Numbered from the stretch's first letter, positions 9,070 to 18,611 are shown. The stretch: DNA of 64,000 nt from Mariniphaga sp040772505 (GCA_040772505.1 JAXGYA010000006.1:62001-126000), one strand, 5' to 3'. Numbers and translations are program-made. Notes: generated by a model not told the origin, from the letters alone.

Positions 9070-10359
9070 ATGAGTATGAGTAAGACACAAGAATTCATTA
9101 AAAAACACAAATTTGCAGCATCCGAAATTGATATTAAGTCGATTGCCGACGATTTCATTTCTGAAATGAATTTGGGACTCGAAGGAAAACCGGGCTCTCT
9201 GCAAATGATTCCGACCTATATTGGTGCCGAAGGGAAAATTACTCCCAACGAGCCGGTTGTGGCGATTGATGCGGGAGGCACCAATTTCAGAGCGGTAAAA
9301 ATGTATTTCGACAACGACATGCAGTTGGTTACCGAGAACTTGCAGCAACGGAAAATGCCTGCCATCGATGAGGAGTTGTCCAATAAGGAGTTTTTTGCCA
9401 CACTGGCAGCTTATCTCACCAGCTATGTGGATGTTTCCGACAAAATCGGCTTCTGTTTTTCCTATGCAGTGGAAATTTATCCTGATAAAGACGGCAAACT
9501 TCTCGAATGGAGCAAGGAGGTTAAGGCACCGGAAGTTATCGGACAAATGGTAGGTAAAAATCTGCTTGAGGCAATGGGAACTCCCAACAAAAAAATTGTG
9601 CTGATGAACGACACCGTCTCCACGCTGCTTGCCGGTAAGGCCGCAACTGCCGAACGGGAATTTGACACCTATATCGGTTTTATTTTGGGAACAGGAACAA
9701 ATGCCTGCTATATCGAGCAAAATAAAAACATTACTAAAACACCCAATCTCAACTTAAATGAAGCCCAGATCATCAATATTGAAACCGGGAATTTCAATCT
9801 CATGCCCCGCAGCGACATTGACATAGCTTTTGATAACACCACAAAACTACCCGGGCGCTATACATACGAGAAAATGATTGCCGGCGGATACTTTGGCGGA
9901 CTGTGCACTACTGCACTAAAAATGGCTGCCGAAGAGGGAGTTTTCAGCGCCGAAACCAAGGTAAAAATGAAAAATATGGGTGAACTTACTTCTGAGGAGG
10001 TGAATAAATATGTTTGCGGTATCGAATTACCGGCAAATGTTCTTTCAACCGTTCTGGTAACAGAAGAAGATAAAATAGCTGCCTGTGAAATCATCAACAC
10101 TTTGATTCAGCGTGCTGCAAAACTCACTGCTGCAAGTCTTGCCGCTGTGATTCTGAAAACAGGAAAGGCAAAAACAGCCGACAAGCCGGTTCTGATGACC
10201 ATAGAAGGAACCACTTTCTATAAAATGAAAAACTTCCAGGTGATGTTCGAGGCATTTCTGCAAGGCTTTCTGTCAGGTGAAAACCGCCGTTACTACGAAA
10301 TTGTGGAAGTACCCAACTCCAGCCTGATAGGGGCAGGAATTGCCGCAATTGTGAATTAG
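9070..10359 (+). CDS. Eukaryote-type hexokinase
   Basis: 429-residue cytoplasmic sugar kinase that would phosphorylate glucose and related hexoses with ATP. It carries the hexokinase phosphate-1 motif 'AIDAGGTNFRAVKMYF' (residues about 65-80), the 'VLMNDTVSTLLAG' region with the catalytic-base Asp, and the 'GFILGTGTNACYIE' phosphate-2/adenosine region. Its size and two-part layout match the Hexokinase_1/Hexokinase_2 families and not the smaller ROK or GLK kinases. It stands alone, with a promoter candidate before it and a strong hairpin after it, so it is probably expressed independently. Confidence 0.92.
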   Translation: MSMSKTQEFIKKHKFAASEIDIKSIADDFISEMNLGLEGKPGSLQMIPTYIGAEGKITPNEPVVAIDAGGTNFRAVKMYFDNDMQLVTENLQQRKMPAIDEELSNKEFFATLAAYLTSYVDVSDKIGFCFSYAVEIYPDKDGKLLEWSKEVKAPEVIGQMVGKNLLEAMGTPNKKIVLMNDTVSTLLAGKAATAEREFDTYIGFILGTGTNACYIEQNKNITKTPNLNLNEAQIINIETGNFNLMPRSDIDIAFDNTTKLPGRYTYEKMIAGGYFGGLCTTALKMAAEEGVFSAETKVKMKNMGELTSEEVNKYVCGIELPANVLSTVLVTEEDKIAACEIINTLIQRAAKLTAASLAAVILKTGKAKTADKPVLMTIEGTTFYKMKNFQVMFEAFLQGFLSGENRRYYEIVEVPNSSLIGAGIAAIVN

Positions 10360-10393
10360 GCGGATAGATAAACTAAAGAATATTCAAAAAACG

Positions 10394-10425
10394 GAAGGGA
10401 CAGATTTAACTCATTCTGTCCCTTC
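10394..10425 (+). terminator. Inverted repeat after the hexokinase gene
   Basis: A perfect 11-bp stem, GAAGGGACAGA (10394-10404) with TCTGTCCCTTC (10415-10425), around a 10-nt loop. It is placed 35 bp after the hexokinase stop. The following bases are not a run of T, so it could also act as an RNA 3' end stabiliser. Confidence 0.6.
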
Positions 10426-10469
10426 TGTTGCAATAAAGAGTGCTGTTTTCTGATAAAAATCAAATCACC

Positions 10470-12641
10470 ATGAAAATCAAATTAAAACATCTCATTTTTA
10501 TACTGCCCTTATTTCTCTTTTCAAACTTTATCCACAAAGTATCTGCTCAGGACAATTTTAAAATTTTAAACTGGCTTCAATATTCCGATGCGCCAAATTC
10601 ACTCTATCATCATTTGACAGATAGAGCCTACCGGCTGCTTGATGAGAGGGAAAAGGAAATTGCGCAACTCAAAACTACCGGCGACTGGCTTCAGCGGCAA
10701 CAAAAGATAAAGCGTGCCATGTGGGAGGTGATCGGGGAATTTCCTGAAAAGACACCATTAAACGCAAAAATCACAGGCAAAATCAAAAAAGAGGGATACA
10801 TCGTAGAAAATCTTATTTATGAATCGCTTCCCGGATTTCATGTAACCGCTTCTCTTTTTATACCTGACAACATACAAAAACCTGCTCCTGCCATACTTTT
10901 CTGTTCGGGACACAGTAGCCAGGCATTCCGAAGAGATGTATATCAGCTCCCTCTGCTAAACCTTGTGAAAAAAGGGTTTATCGTTTTGGCATTTGATCCG
11001 CCCGGACAAGGCGAGCGACTGCAATATTTCAACTCTTCAACAGGAAAGTCAGATATCGGAAGTTCCACAAAGGAGCATTCCTATCCGTCGGTGCAAACAG
11101 CTCTTTTGGGGCAGTCAGTTGCCCGCTATTTTATCTGGGACGGCATTCGGGGAATCGATTACCTTACCGGCAGAAAAGAGGTTGATCCCAACAGAATCGG
11201 GGTTCACGGGCTTTCCGGAGGCGGAACACAAACTGCCTATATCTCAGCTCTTGATGAGCGGGTGGCAGCTTCTGCACCTGCCTGTTACATAACCAGTTTC
11301 AGAAGGCTCATGGAATCCATAGGAGTACAGGACGGAGAGCAAAACTTTTATCATGGAATTTTACGGGGGATTGATCATGCCGATTTTATCGAAGCTCGTG
11401 CCCCAAAGCCTACCTTAATCATGGCAACCACTAACGATTTTTTTAATATTCAGGGAGTTTATGAAACTTTTTCGGAAATAGAAAATGTGTATAACATCTT
11501 TGGGCAGCCTGAAAATATAAGTTTAACGGAAGATGATTATATCCACGGTTACACAAAAAAGAACCGCGAAGCCATGTACGGCTTTTTCCAAAAGCATTTG
11601 AATCTGCCCGGTACCAGTCAGGAAGAAGAGGTTGACTTCCTCACTGAAGAGGAGCTGCAGAAAACTTCAACCGGACAATTAGCTACTTCATTGGATAGTG
11701 AAACCATTTTTTCTCTGAATCTGAAGGAATCCGGGAAGTACATTAAAAGTCTGGAGCAATCGCGAAAAGTACCTGAATTGCATATTCAGAAAGTCATTGC
11801 TTCGGCAAAAAATCTTTCGGGCTATGAAGAGCCCTCTTTAACAGATGAGCCGGTATTTACAGGCAGGGTTGCAGCAGAGAATTATGTAATTGAAAAATAT
11901 TTTATTCAGGGTGAGGGGAAATATGTACTTCCCTATCTTCTCTTTGTTCCTGACAGGCAAAACGGCAAAGGGGTAATTTTTCTGCACCCGAAAGGTAAGA
12001 ACCATTTGGAGAAGGAAGGGATTGAGTGGTTTGTAAATAAAGGTTTTACCCTGCTTGTGCCCGATCTTCCGGGAACCGGAGAGCTCGGTAGTGGCGCATT
12101 GAAAGGGGATGCATACATCAATAATATTTCCTACAATTTGCTGTTTACTGCCATGCTTACAGGGAAAAGCATCGTTGGCACACAGGCTGCCGATGCAGTA
12201 AAATTATCACATGTTCTGAAAAAACAGAGCAACTTAACTGTTGTCTATGGTTTTGCTTTTTCGGAAATGTCTCCAGTTTTGCTGCATGCAGCAGCATTTG
12301 ATTCAGTCATTTCGCAAGTAGCGCTTTTGAATCCCTATTCTTCCTATCAGTCATTTGTTGAAAACCGATTCTACAAACCTGATTTTGTGTACAGTCTTGT
12401 GCCGGGTGCACTCACATCTTATGATCTGCCTGACCTTTCAGCAGCTTTGGCTCCGCGTAAACTGTTTATTGCCGGCACTACCGACTGCAACGGACAACAG
12501 GATGATGCACAGGAAATTGAAAAATACCTGAAAATAACAGAAAATGCTTATAAGGCTAAAAATGCCGGCGGGCAGCTGAGAATTGGGGCATTTCACCCTG
12601 CAGGAATATCTGAAATTCTTGATGCCTGGTATTTGGAGTGA
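10470..12641 (+). CDS. Exported two-domain alpha/beta hydrolase (acetylxylan-esterase-like)
   Basis: With the start at 10470 (MKIKLKHLIF, opening the signal peptide; an upstream ATG at 10440 adds ten residues with no signal character) the protein has 723 residues. The first half is an alpha/beta hydrolase of the large acetyl-esterase/prolyl-oligopeptidase-like group: 'PAPAILFCSGHSSQ' oxyanion strand and nucleophile motif 'GVHGLSGGGTQTAY' with Ser249. The second half looks like a repeat of the fold ('KGVIFLHPKGKNHLEKEG', 'LVPDLPGTGELGSG') but I do not see its G-x-S-x-G elbow, so it may be non-catalytic. Proteins of this shape in Bacteroidota clusters deacylate glycans. The exact ester is unknown. 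Confidence 0.8.
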   Translation: MKIKLKHLIFILPLFLFSNFIHKVSAQDNFKILNWLQYSDAPNSLYHHLTDRAYRLLDEREKEIAQLKTTGDWLQRQQKIKRAMWEVIGEFPEKTPLNAKITGKIKKEGYIVENLIYESLPGFHVTASLFIPDNIQKPAPAILFCSGHSSQAFRRDVYQLPLLNLVKKGFIVLAFDPPGQGERLQYFNSSTGKSDIGSSTKEHSYPSVQTALLGQSVARYFIWDGIRGIDYLTGRKEVDPNRIGVHGLSGGGTQTAYISALDERVAASAPACYITSFRRLMESIGVQDGEQNFYHGILRGIDHADFIEARAPKPTLIMATTNDFFNIQGVYETFSEIENVYNIFGQPENISLTEDDYIHGYTKKNREAMYGFFQKHLNLPGTSQEEEVDFLTEEELQKTSTGQLATSLDSETIFSLNLKESGKYIKSLEQSRKVPELHIQKVIASAKNLSGYEEPSLTDEPVFTGRVAAENYVIEKYFIQGEGKYVLPYLLFVPDRQNGKGVIFLHPKGKNHLEKEGIEWFVNKGFTLLVPDLPGTGELGSGALKGDAYINNISYNLLFTAMLTGKSIVGTQAADAVKLSHVLKKQSNLTVVYGFAFSEMSPVLLHAAAFDSVISQVALLNPYSSYQSFVENRFYKPDFVYSLVPGALTSYDLPDLSAALAPRKLFIAGTTDCNGQQDDAQEIEKYLKITENAYKAKNAGGQLRIGAFHPAGISEILDAWYLE

Positions 12642-12697
12642 CGGGAACAAATTATTTCTGCCCTATGAAAAAATTCAAATCAATAAAAATTACAATG

Positions 12698-12730
12698 TTT
12701 TGTTTCTAAAAGTAAATACTTGTATCTTTC
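12698..12730 (+). promoter_or_regulatory. Likely promoter of the ECF sigma gene
   Basis: TTTTG at 12698-12702 and TATCTTTC at 12723-12730 with a 20-bp spacer, close to the Bacteroidota TTTG / TAnnTTTG consensus (last base C instead of G), 37 bp before the sigma ATG. Confidence 0.5.
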
Positions 12731-12767
12731 AATTTCAAAAAAGATTAATATTTGAATCTTTTAAGTA

Positions 12768-13361
12768 ATGTTCGACAAGAGAACCAAAATAGAACTAAAA
12801 AAAGGAAATCCTGATGCTTTTAAAGAGGTATTCAGACTGCTCTATCCTCGGATGAAGGGATATTGTGCTCTTTTTGTGTCCGATGATAATGAAGCTGAGG
12901 ATATTATTCAGGAGTGTTTTGTTGTTCTTTGGGAAAAGCATGAAAGTATCAATATTGAAAAACGACTGGAAAGCCTGATGTTTGTAATGGTCAGAAATAG
13001 ATGCTTGAATTACTTAAAAAGCAAAAAGCTGGCAACAAACCATATTGATGTGGAAAACCTGAACGTGAATGAACTACAGTATCTCTATCAACTTGATTTG
13101 TATAACAGGGAAGAAAAAAGCCTTGAAGAGATGCTGTTGGAAACATTGCAGGAAGCAGTCAGGGAATTGCCGCCCAAAATGAAAAATGTATTTGTAAAAT
13201 CAAAACTGGAAGGGAAAAAGCAGGCAGATGTTGCAGAAGAGCTGGGCATAAGCATCAAAATGGTGGAAAAGCATATTGCAAAAGCCAAAGAGCGGATTCG
13301 CGCGCAACTCCTGAAGAAGTATCCGGCGTTGGTATTAGTTATTGCAATGCTGCTGGGATGA
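12768..13361 (+). CDS. ECF RNA polymerase sigma-70 factor
   Basis: 197 residues with both ECF regions. Region 2 is seen at about 30-85 ('NEAEDIIQECFVVLWEK', 'FVMVRNRCLNYLKSKK'), and region 4 with its helix-turn-helix at about 125-185 ('ELPPKMKNVFVKSKLEGK', 'VAEELGISIKMVEKHIAKAK'). It is the type paired with FecR in Bacteroidota nutrient-uptake loci and should direct transcription of the susC operon that starts at 15190. The matching fecR is at 14097, but the spacer of 735 bp is unusually long and holds repeats and a MITE-like insert. A hydrophobic tail of about 10 residues (ALVLVIAMLLG) ends the protein. Confidence 0.95.
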   Translation: MFDKRTKIELKKGNPDAFKEVFRLLYPRMKGYCALFVSDDNEAEDIIQECFVVLWEKHESINIEKRLESLMFVMVRNRCLNYLKSKKLATNHIDVENLNVNELQYLYQLDLYNREEKSLEEMLLETLQEAVRELPPKMKNVFVKSKLEGKKQADVAEELGISIKMVEKHIAKAKERIRAQLLKKYPALVLVIAMLLG

Positions 13362-13400
13362 GTGGAAAAGCTGAAGGGGAGAAGGAGTGAGTGAATGGTG

Positions 13401-13470
13401 GAGATTGGTGGAGATTGGTGGAGATTGATGGAGATTGGTGGAGATTGGTGGAGATTGATGGAGATTGGTG
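13401..13470. repeat. 10-bp minisatellite, seven units
   Basis: Seven consecutive units of GAGATTGGTG or GAGATTGATG. The order of the seventh-to-ninth base variant is G,G,A,G,G,A,G, which implies an older 30-bp unit duplicated as a block. It lies 40 bp after the sigma gene stop. It is too short and regular for CRISPR. Confidence 0.9.
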
Positions 13471-13677
13471 GTGATTAGGCGCCGATGGTCAGGAGCAAAC
13501 TTGTTACTTTTTACTTTTCACTGTTCACCGTTTACCGTTTACTTCTCTCACCTCTCACCTCTCAAAAATTTCACGCAAAGACGCCAAGTCGCAAAGTTTC
13601 ACTTCTCAGCAATCAGCTATCAGCACATCAACACATCAGCACATCAACACATCAACAAATTCTCCTCTCTAATTTCT
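13471..13677. repeat. Low-complexity spacer with short tandem repeats
   Basis: This non-coding stretch contains iterated 'caccgtttaccgttta' and 'cacctctcacctctc' words and two copies of a 16-bp unit, AGCACATCAACACATC, around 13622-13653. A second 'accgtttaccgtttactt' block recurs at about 13990-14007, on the far side of the MITE-like insert. No gene is supported. Confidence 0.7.
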
Positions 13678-13943
13678 AACGGGTCTTACTACAGGAAAGT
13701 ATTGATAATCTGCCAGTTAAGCCAAATAAATTTTGAATTAGTTGCTACATTTGACTTAACGTATTGACTATTAGCGTCTTTGTAAAGATACAAAATAAAA
13801 TCGATGTATTCATAGAATTTCTTAATATTTCTTTAATACGCTAAATATCAGCCATTTAGTACTTAGCTTTTTAGTTGCTACAAAAACATAAAAATAACAG
13901 CTAAATATCTGTAATACTGCAACTTGTTCAAGTAAAACCCGTT
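13678..13943. mobile_element. MITE-like 266-bp insert with short terminal inverted repeats
   Basis: AACGGGTCTTACT (13678-13690) and AGTAAAACCCGTT (13931-13943) are inverted copies with one mismatch in 13. Both ends abut similar 'tctctaat' sequence, which could be a remnant target duplication or chance in this repetitive spacer. The interior is AT-rich, has no gene, and holds related inner words ('gctaaatatcagcc', 'cagctaaatatctg'). No transposase is encoded. Seen: the inverted ends. Inferred: mobility. Confidence 0.4.
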
Positions 13944-14096
13944 CTAATCTCTAACTTCTCATCTCTCACTCCTTACTGTTTACCGTTCACCGTTTACCGT
14001 TTACTTCTCTCTCCTCTCATCTCTCATCTCTCACTTTCTTCAAACAAAAGGTAGGGTTTTTAGCAACAGGTTTGTACTCCTTATAGAAGAAAGTAT

Positions 14097-15101
14097 ATGA
14101 AAGAAACAGCATTTAAATATTTTGAAGGCAAAGCAACCGATCACGAGTTGGAAGAACTGCTCAATTGGTTGAGAAAGAAAGAAAATCGCTTAATTTTTCA
14201 TAAATTTAGATTAGACTGGAGAAAGAGTCTGAAGCCCGGCGAATTTCCCGGTGGTAGTGTGGGAAGCTGGCAGCATTTTCAGGCAACTCTCGAACAAAAA
14301 AGTTATCTCAGATGGCAGAAATCCCGTAGGATAATGAAATTTTACCGGGTGGCTGCCATCTTCTTTTTTATTTTTACCGTTGGCAGCCTGCTGTGGTACT
14401 TTTCAAATCAGCCAGTTGATATTCCGGAAACCTATACCCGGGTTATTACAGATAACGGGCAGATTTCAAAAGTTGAATTGCCCGACGGGTCATTGGTTTG
14501 GCTCAATTCCGGTTCAACACTCTCCTACAACAATTTTTTCTCATCCAAAAACCGTGAGGTTACGCTTTTGGGCGAAGCCTATTTCGATGTTCAAAAGAAC
14601 GAAACCCTCCCCTTGTTGGTCAATTGTAACGGGCTTCAGGTAAAAGTTTTGGGAACACAATTCAATGTCAACGCCTATGAGCCGGAAAATTCCATTTATG
14701 TGGCTCTGGAAAATGGCTCTGTAGAACTTATTAATACCGCAAATGATCAGGTTTTTTACAGGATGAAACCCGGCGAAATAGCGAGACTCAACACAAAAAA
14801 TAACCAGTTCCGTACAGGCATGGTAAATATTCACCGCTACACTTCATGGAAAGACGGGATTATCAATATTTATGATCTTTCCATTGACGACTTAATCAAG
14901 CGGCTTGAAAAACGATACAACCAACAGTTTGAAGTGGCTCCGGGAACAAAGCATCTGCGTTATACTTTTACCATTGAGAACGAACCTTTGGAAGATATTT
15001 TGAAATTGATGGAGGGAATCACACCGATAAGAGTTCGACAAAAGGAGGAAATTATAAAAATTGATATTGATAAAAGAAGAATGATAAAAGCCGGCGGATA
15101 A
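14097..15101 (+). CDS. FecR-family anti-sigma factor
   Basis: 334 residues: a cytoplasmic N-terminal helical region, a membrane span near 84-104 ('VAAIFFFIFTVGSLLWYF'), the periplasmic FecR domain ('SKVELPDGSLVWLNSGSTLS', 'LLGEAYFDVQ', 'VKVLGTQFNVNAYEPE') and a C-terminal DUF4974 domain ('LSIDDLIKRLEKRYNQQF'). It would hold or activate the ECF sigma encoded upstream, depending on the state of the SusC encoded downstream. The start ATG follows 'gaaagtat'. It is followed by two hairpins before susC. Complete and intact. Confidence 0.95.
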   Translation: MKETAFKYFEGKATDHELEELLNWLRKKENRLIFHKFRLDWRKSLKPGEFPGGSVGSWQHFQATLEQKSYLRWQKSRRIMKFYRVAAIFFFIFTVGSLLWYFSNQPVDIPETYTRVITDNGQISKVELPDGSLVWLNSGSTLSYNNFFSSKNREVTLLGEAYFDVQKNETLPLLVNCNGLQVKVLGTQFNVNAYEPENSIYVALENGSVELINTANDQVFYRMKPGEIARLNTKNNQFRTGMVNIHRYTSWKDGIINIYDLSIDDLIKRLEKRYNQQFEVAPGTKHLRYTFTIENEPLEDILKLMEGITPIRVRQKEEIIKIDIDKRRMIKAGG

Positions 15102-15107
15102 AATAAA

Positions 15108-15158
15108 CCGGAGGTGCGGCAACACCTCCGGCCAATTCTTACCTCCGGCAAGAGGTAA
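15108..15158 (+). promoter_or_regulatory. Tandem hairpins with alternative pairing between fecR and susC
   Basis: Hairpin 1 is CCGGAGGTG (15108-15116) with CACCTCCGG (15123-15131). Hairpin 2 is TTACCTC (15139-15145) with GAGGTAA (15152-15158). Both enclose the identical loop CGGCAA. The word ACCTCCGG occurs in both the 3' arm of hairpin 1 and at 15141-15148, so the first arm can also pair with the start of hairpin 2. This is the layout of an attenuator or of an mRNA processing site ahead of a highly expressed susC. No U run follows. Confidence 0.55.
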
Positions 15159-15189
15159 ATAAATTGTTTAATTAAATCATTGCAAAGTT

Positions 15190-18100
15190 ATGAAGAAAAT
15201 CCGAATTACGGGGGTTAAAAGACCCTTATTTTGGAACAAAAGTTTAAGGATTATGAAACTGACATTTTTGTTCTTATTAGCAGGGCTGTTGCAGTTGTCA
15301 GCAAGTGTTTACAGCCAGACCACAAAGCTTTCGCTGGAAATGCGAGATGCCAAAGTGGCTGAAGTATTGGATGCGATTGAGAATCAATCGGAGTTTCGGT
15401 TTGCTTACAGCCCGGGACTTATTGACCTCGATCGAAAAGTTACGGTAAAAATCCGCGACAAAACTATTGACGAGTCATTGAAAGAGATTTTTGCCGGTAC
15501 TCAGGTTGAGTACAGTGTTTACGATCGTCACATTCTGCTCTACCCCGAAAGCATGAGCCCGGACGCCGAACCCTTAGTTTCACATGCCACGGGAGCGCAG
15601 CAACGTACCGTCTCCGGAAAAGTAACCGACGAATCCGGGCAGCCGTTACCAGGAGTAACCGTGGTTGTGAAAGGAACTACCCAGGGGACAGCAACAAATG
15701 TCGACGGGAATTACACCCTTGCCAACTTGCCTGAAAATGCCACTTTGCAGTTTTCTTTTGTGGGAATGCGGACACAGGAAGTGGTTGTTGGGAGCCAGAC
15801 AAGTATTAATATTGCAATGGAGGAGGAAACAATAGGAATTGAAGAAGTTGTTGCCATTGGGTATGGGACAATGAAAAAAAGTGATTTAACAGGAGCAGTT
15901 GGTTCTATTCAGGGTGATTTAATTGGTGAGCGTAATACAACCCAAATATCAACAGCATTGCAGGGAACAGTTCCCGGATTAATGGTAACCCGAAGCAACA
16001 GCGCACCTGGAGCAACGGCTAGTATTAAAATCAGAGGAATCACGACAATTGGTGATTCAGATCCTTTAATAATAGTTGATGGAGTTCCCGGAGACATCAA
16101 TCAGGTTCACCCAAAAAATATTGAAAGTATTTCTGTATTGAAAGATGCAGCATCAGCATCAATTTACGGAGCAAGAGCGGCAGCGGGTGTTATCCTGATC
16201 ACTACAAAGCGAGCTAAAGATAATGAATTAAGCTTGAGTTACGATTTTGGTTACGGTTTGGAAATTCCAACATCTCAGCCTCAAAATGTTGGAGTTCAGA
16301 GATATTTAGAGATGGCGAATGAGTTGAGATTTAATGATAATCCGCAAGGTGGATTATACCAGGAATATACGCAGGAACAAGTTGAAAATTGGGTGAAAAG
16401 TTATCCCATTGATCCGGATAAATATCCAATTTCCAATTGGTACGATTTAATTGTAAGAGATTATGCTCCAAGACAAACTCATACGCTTAACCTTTCCGGA
16501 GGGAGTAAAATGGTTAAAACCAGAGCTTCAATGAGCTATGATAAAACTGAAGGATTGCTTAAAATTAATAATATCAACTATGAACGATATCTTGTAAGCA
16601 TAAATAATGATTTTGATTTCAATAAATACTTAAGTGCATCACTTGATCTCAATATAAAACGTACGGAAACGAAAGATCCTTCAACAGCGAATTTTTGGTA
16701 CATGTTTAGGGCATATCCAGATACTTACGCCTATCGTTGGTCTCACGGCGGATTGGCTGATGTTAAGGGAGGAAATAATCCTTATGGTCGCATCAAGTTA
16801 GGTGGAGATCAGAAAGGTTGGTATACCAAGTTGGGTGGAAGAATCGCAATAAATTTTACACCAATTGATGGATTTAAATTATCAGCTGTAGCATCACCAA
16901 ATTACTCTATATCAAAAACAAAAAGATTTAACATGCAAGCTGGATATACAGGGCCTGATGATCCTAATACAATAATTGGATTTTTTCAGGATCATTCATC
17001 AACGAGTTTGAATGAAGCAAGAAATGATAATAATGATATTACTACTCAGCTACTTGCATCTTACGATAAAAATATCGGTAACCACAATTTTAATTTAATG
17101 GCTGGCAATGAAAATTACTATTATTTTTATGAAAGGCTTAGTGCATCAAGAGATCAATATGAACTTAAAGAATTTCCGTACTTAGATATTGGCCCAACTA
17201 GTTTAATTAACAATGGTGGAGGAGCTCATGAATTTGCTTATCGTTCATTTTTTGGTCGCATTATATATAATTATGCAAACAGATATTTATTTCAAGCAAA
17301 TTATCGTTATGATGCTTCTTCTCGTTTTCATCCTGATTATCGATGGGGAGGATTCCCATCTTTATCAGCTGGTTGGGTTGTGAGTGAAGAGGAATTTGTA
17401 AAAAATGCAGGATTAGATAATCTGTCATTTTTGAAATTACGGGCTTCATTTGGAACTTTGGGTAACGAGAGGATTGGATACTATCCGTATCAGGCGTTGA
17501 TAGATTTTACACGTTCTCTTTTTTATGATAATGCATCTTCTGTTAATCCTACATTCTATAATGGAGCGGCACAAATTCAATATGCCATTCAGAATATTTC
17601 CTGGGAAACAACACAAACATTAGATATTGGTTTTGACGCAGTGTTTTTTGACAATCGATTAAATATTACTGCCGATTATTATTACAAGGAAACCAAAGAT
17701 ATGTTATTGGATTTAAAAATTCCCGGATATGTCGGGTTCGAAAACCCTGAACAAAATACAGGGAAGATGTACACTAATGGTTTTGATTTTGAAGCAGGAT
17801 GGAAGGATAATATAGGAGATTTTAGCTATGGTATTGCACTAAATTTATCTGACTTTGTTTCAAAAATGGGTGATTTGGGAGGTACACAGTTTTTAGGCAG
17901 CCAGGTAAAATTTGAAGGCAGTGAATTCAATGAGTGGTATGGTTACCTGTCTGATGGATTATTTCTTTCCCAAGAAGATCTAGATAACTCTGCTAAACTG
18001 AATAGTAATGTAAAGGTAGGAGATGTAAAATTTTTAGACATATCAGGTCCTGACGGAGTACCGGATGGTTTAATTTCATCAGAATATGACAGAGTATTAT

Positions 18101-18600
18101 TAGGAGGTTCTTTGCCCCGGTTTATGTTTGGCGGAACTATTACAGGCGGTTATAAAGATTTTGATCTATCCATGGCCTTCCAGGGTGTTGGAAAACAAAA
18201 TGTGAGAATTACTTCCGGAATGGCAACAGCTATGCCAGGTAATTGGGGCAATATTCCTGCAATACTCGATGATAATTACTGGAGTTCATTTAATTCGGAG
18301 GAAGATAATGCAAAAGCAAAATATCCCCGTTTGACAAATACTAATGGGAGCAGTAATCTTTCAATGTCTGATTATTGGATGTTTAACGGCCGGTACTTTC
18401 GAATGAAAAATTTAACATTCGGATATACATTGCCTGTTACTTTAACTCAAAAAGTAAACATAAGCAGATTACGATTCTACATTTCCGGAAACGATCTGTT
18501 TTGCCTGAGTAAATATCCAACAGGTTGGGATCCTGAAAGGGGTGACTCATCCTATCCAATTACTTCTTCTTTACTATTTGGGATTAATATAAATTTTTAA
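15190..18600 (+). CDS. SusC/RagA-type TonB-dependent receptor with STN domain
   Basis: 1136 residues. Signal region ends near residue 43 (VYSQ); STN domain about 44-120; carboxypeptidase-regulatory-like domain about 141-212 ('VSGKVTDESGQPLPGVTVVV'); 'IEEVVAIGYGTMKKSDLTGA' enters the plug at about 217; the barrel ends in 'SSLLFGININF'. It imports the substrate bound by the SusD encoded 11 bp downstream. The STN domain and the upstream fecR/sigma indicate transcription is induced when substrate occupies the receptor. The whole downstream set to 30.9 kb runs in the same direction with small gaps. Confidence 0.96.
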   Translation: MKKIRITGVKRPLFWNKSLRIMKLTFLFLLAGLLQLSASVYSQTTKLSLEMRDAKVAEVLDAIENQSEFRFAYSPGLIDLDRKVTVKIRDKTIDESLKEIFAGTQVEYSVYDRHILLYPESMSPDAEPLVSHATGAQQRTVSGKVTDESGQPLPGVTVVVKGTTQGTATNVDGNYTLANLPENATLQFSFVGMRTQEVVVGSQTSINIAMEEETIGIEEVVAIGYGTMKKSDLTGAVGSIQGDLIGERNTTQISTALQGTVPGLMVTRSNSAPGATASIKIRGITTIGDSDPLIIVDGVPGDINQVHPKNIESISVLKDAASASIYGARAAAGVILITTKRAKDNELSLSYDFGYGLEIPTSQPQNVGVQRYLEMANELRFNDNPQGGLYQEYTQEQVENWVKSYPIDPDKYPISNWYDLIVRDYAPRQTHTLNLSGGSKMVKTRASMSYDKTEGLLKINNINYERYLVSINNDFDFNKYLSASLDLNIKRTETKDPSTANFWYMFRAYPDTYAYRWSHGGLADVKGGNNPYGRIKLGGDQKGWYTKLGGRIAINFTPIDGFKLSAVASPNYSISKTKRFNMQAGYTGPDDPNTIIGFFQDHSSTSLNEARNDNNDITTQLLASYDKNIGNHNFNLMAGNENYYYFYERLSASRDQYELKEFPYLDIGPTSLINNGGGAHEFAYRSFFGRIIYNYANRYLFQANYRYDASSRFHPDYRWGGFPSLSAGWVVSEEEFVKNAGLDNLSFLKLRASFGTLGNERIGYYPYQALIDFTRSLFYDNASSVNPTFYNGAAQIQYAIQNISWETTQTLDIGFDAVFFDNRLNITADYYYKETKDMLLDLKIPGYVGFENPEQNTGKMYTNGFDFEAGWKDNIGDFSYGIALNLSDFVSKMGDLGGTQFLGSQVKFEGSEFNEWYGYLSDGLFLSQEDLDNSAKLNSNVKVGDVKFLDISGPDGVPDGLISSEYDRVLLGGSLPRFMFGGTITGGYKDFDLSMAFQGVGKQNVRITSGMATAMPGNWGNIPAILDDNYWSSFNSEEDNAKAKYPRLTNTNGSSNLSMSDYWMFNGRYFRMKNLTFGYTLPVTLTQKVNISRLRFYISGNDLFCLSKYPTGWDPERGDSSYPITSSLLFGININF

Positions 18601-18611
18601 AAAAGATTATT

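Noticed and set aside
9046..9720. A 224-codon open frame on the minus strand
   Set aside because: It lies entirely antisense to the well-supported hexokinase gene; its translation is Phe/Cys/His-rich with no family resemblance, as expected of an opposite-strand shadow.
13401..13470. Regular repeats considered as a CRISPR array
   Set aside because: Units are 10 bp, contiguous and without spacers; this is a minisatellite.
13465..13767. Open frame of 100 codons downstream of the sigma gene
   Set aside because: It runs through low-complexity repeats and has a biased Ser/His/Phe/Thr composition; no family match and no plausible ribosome site.
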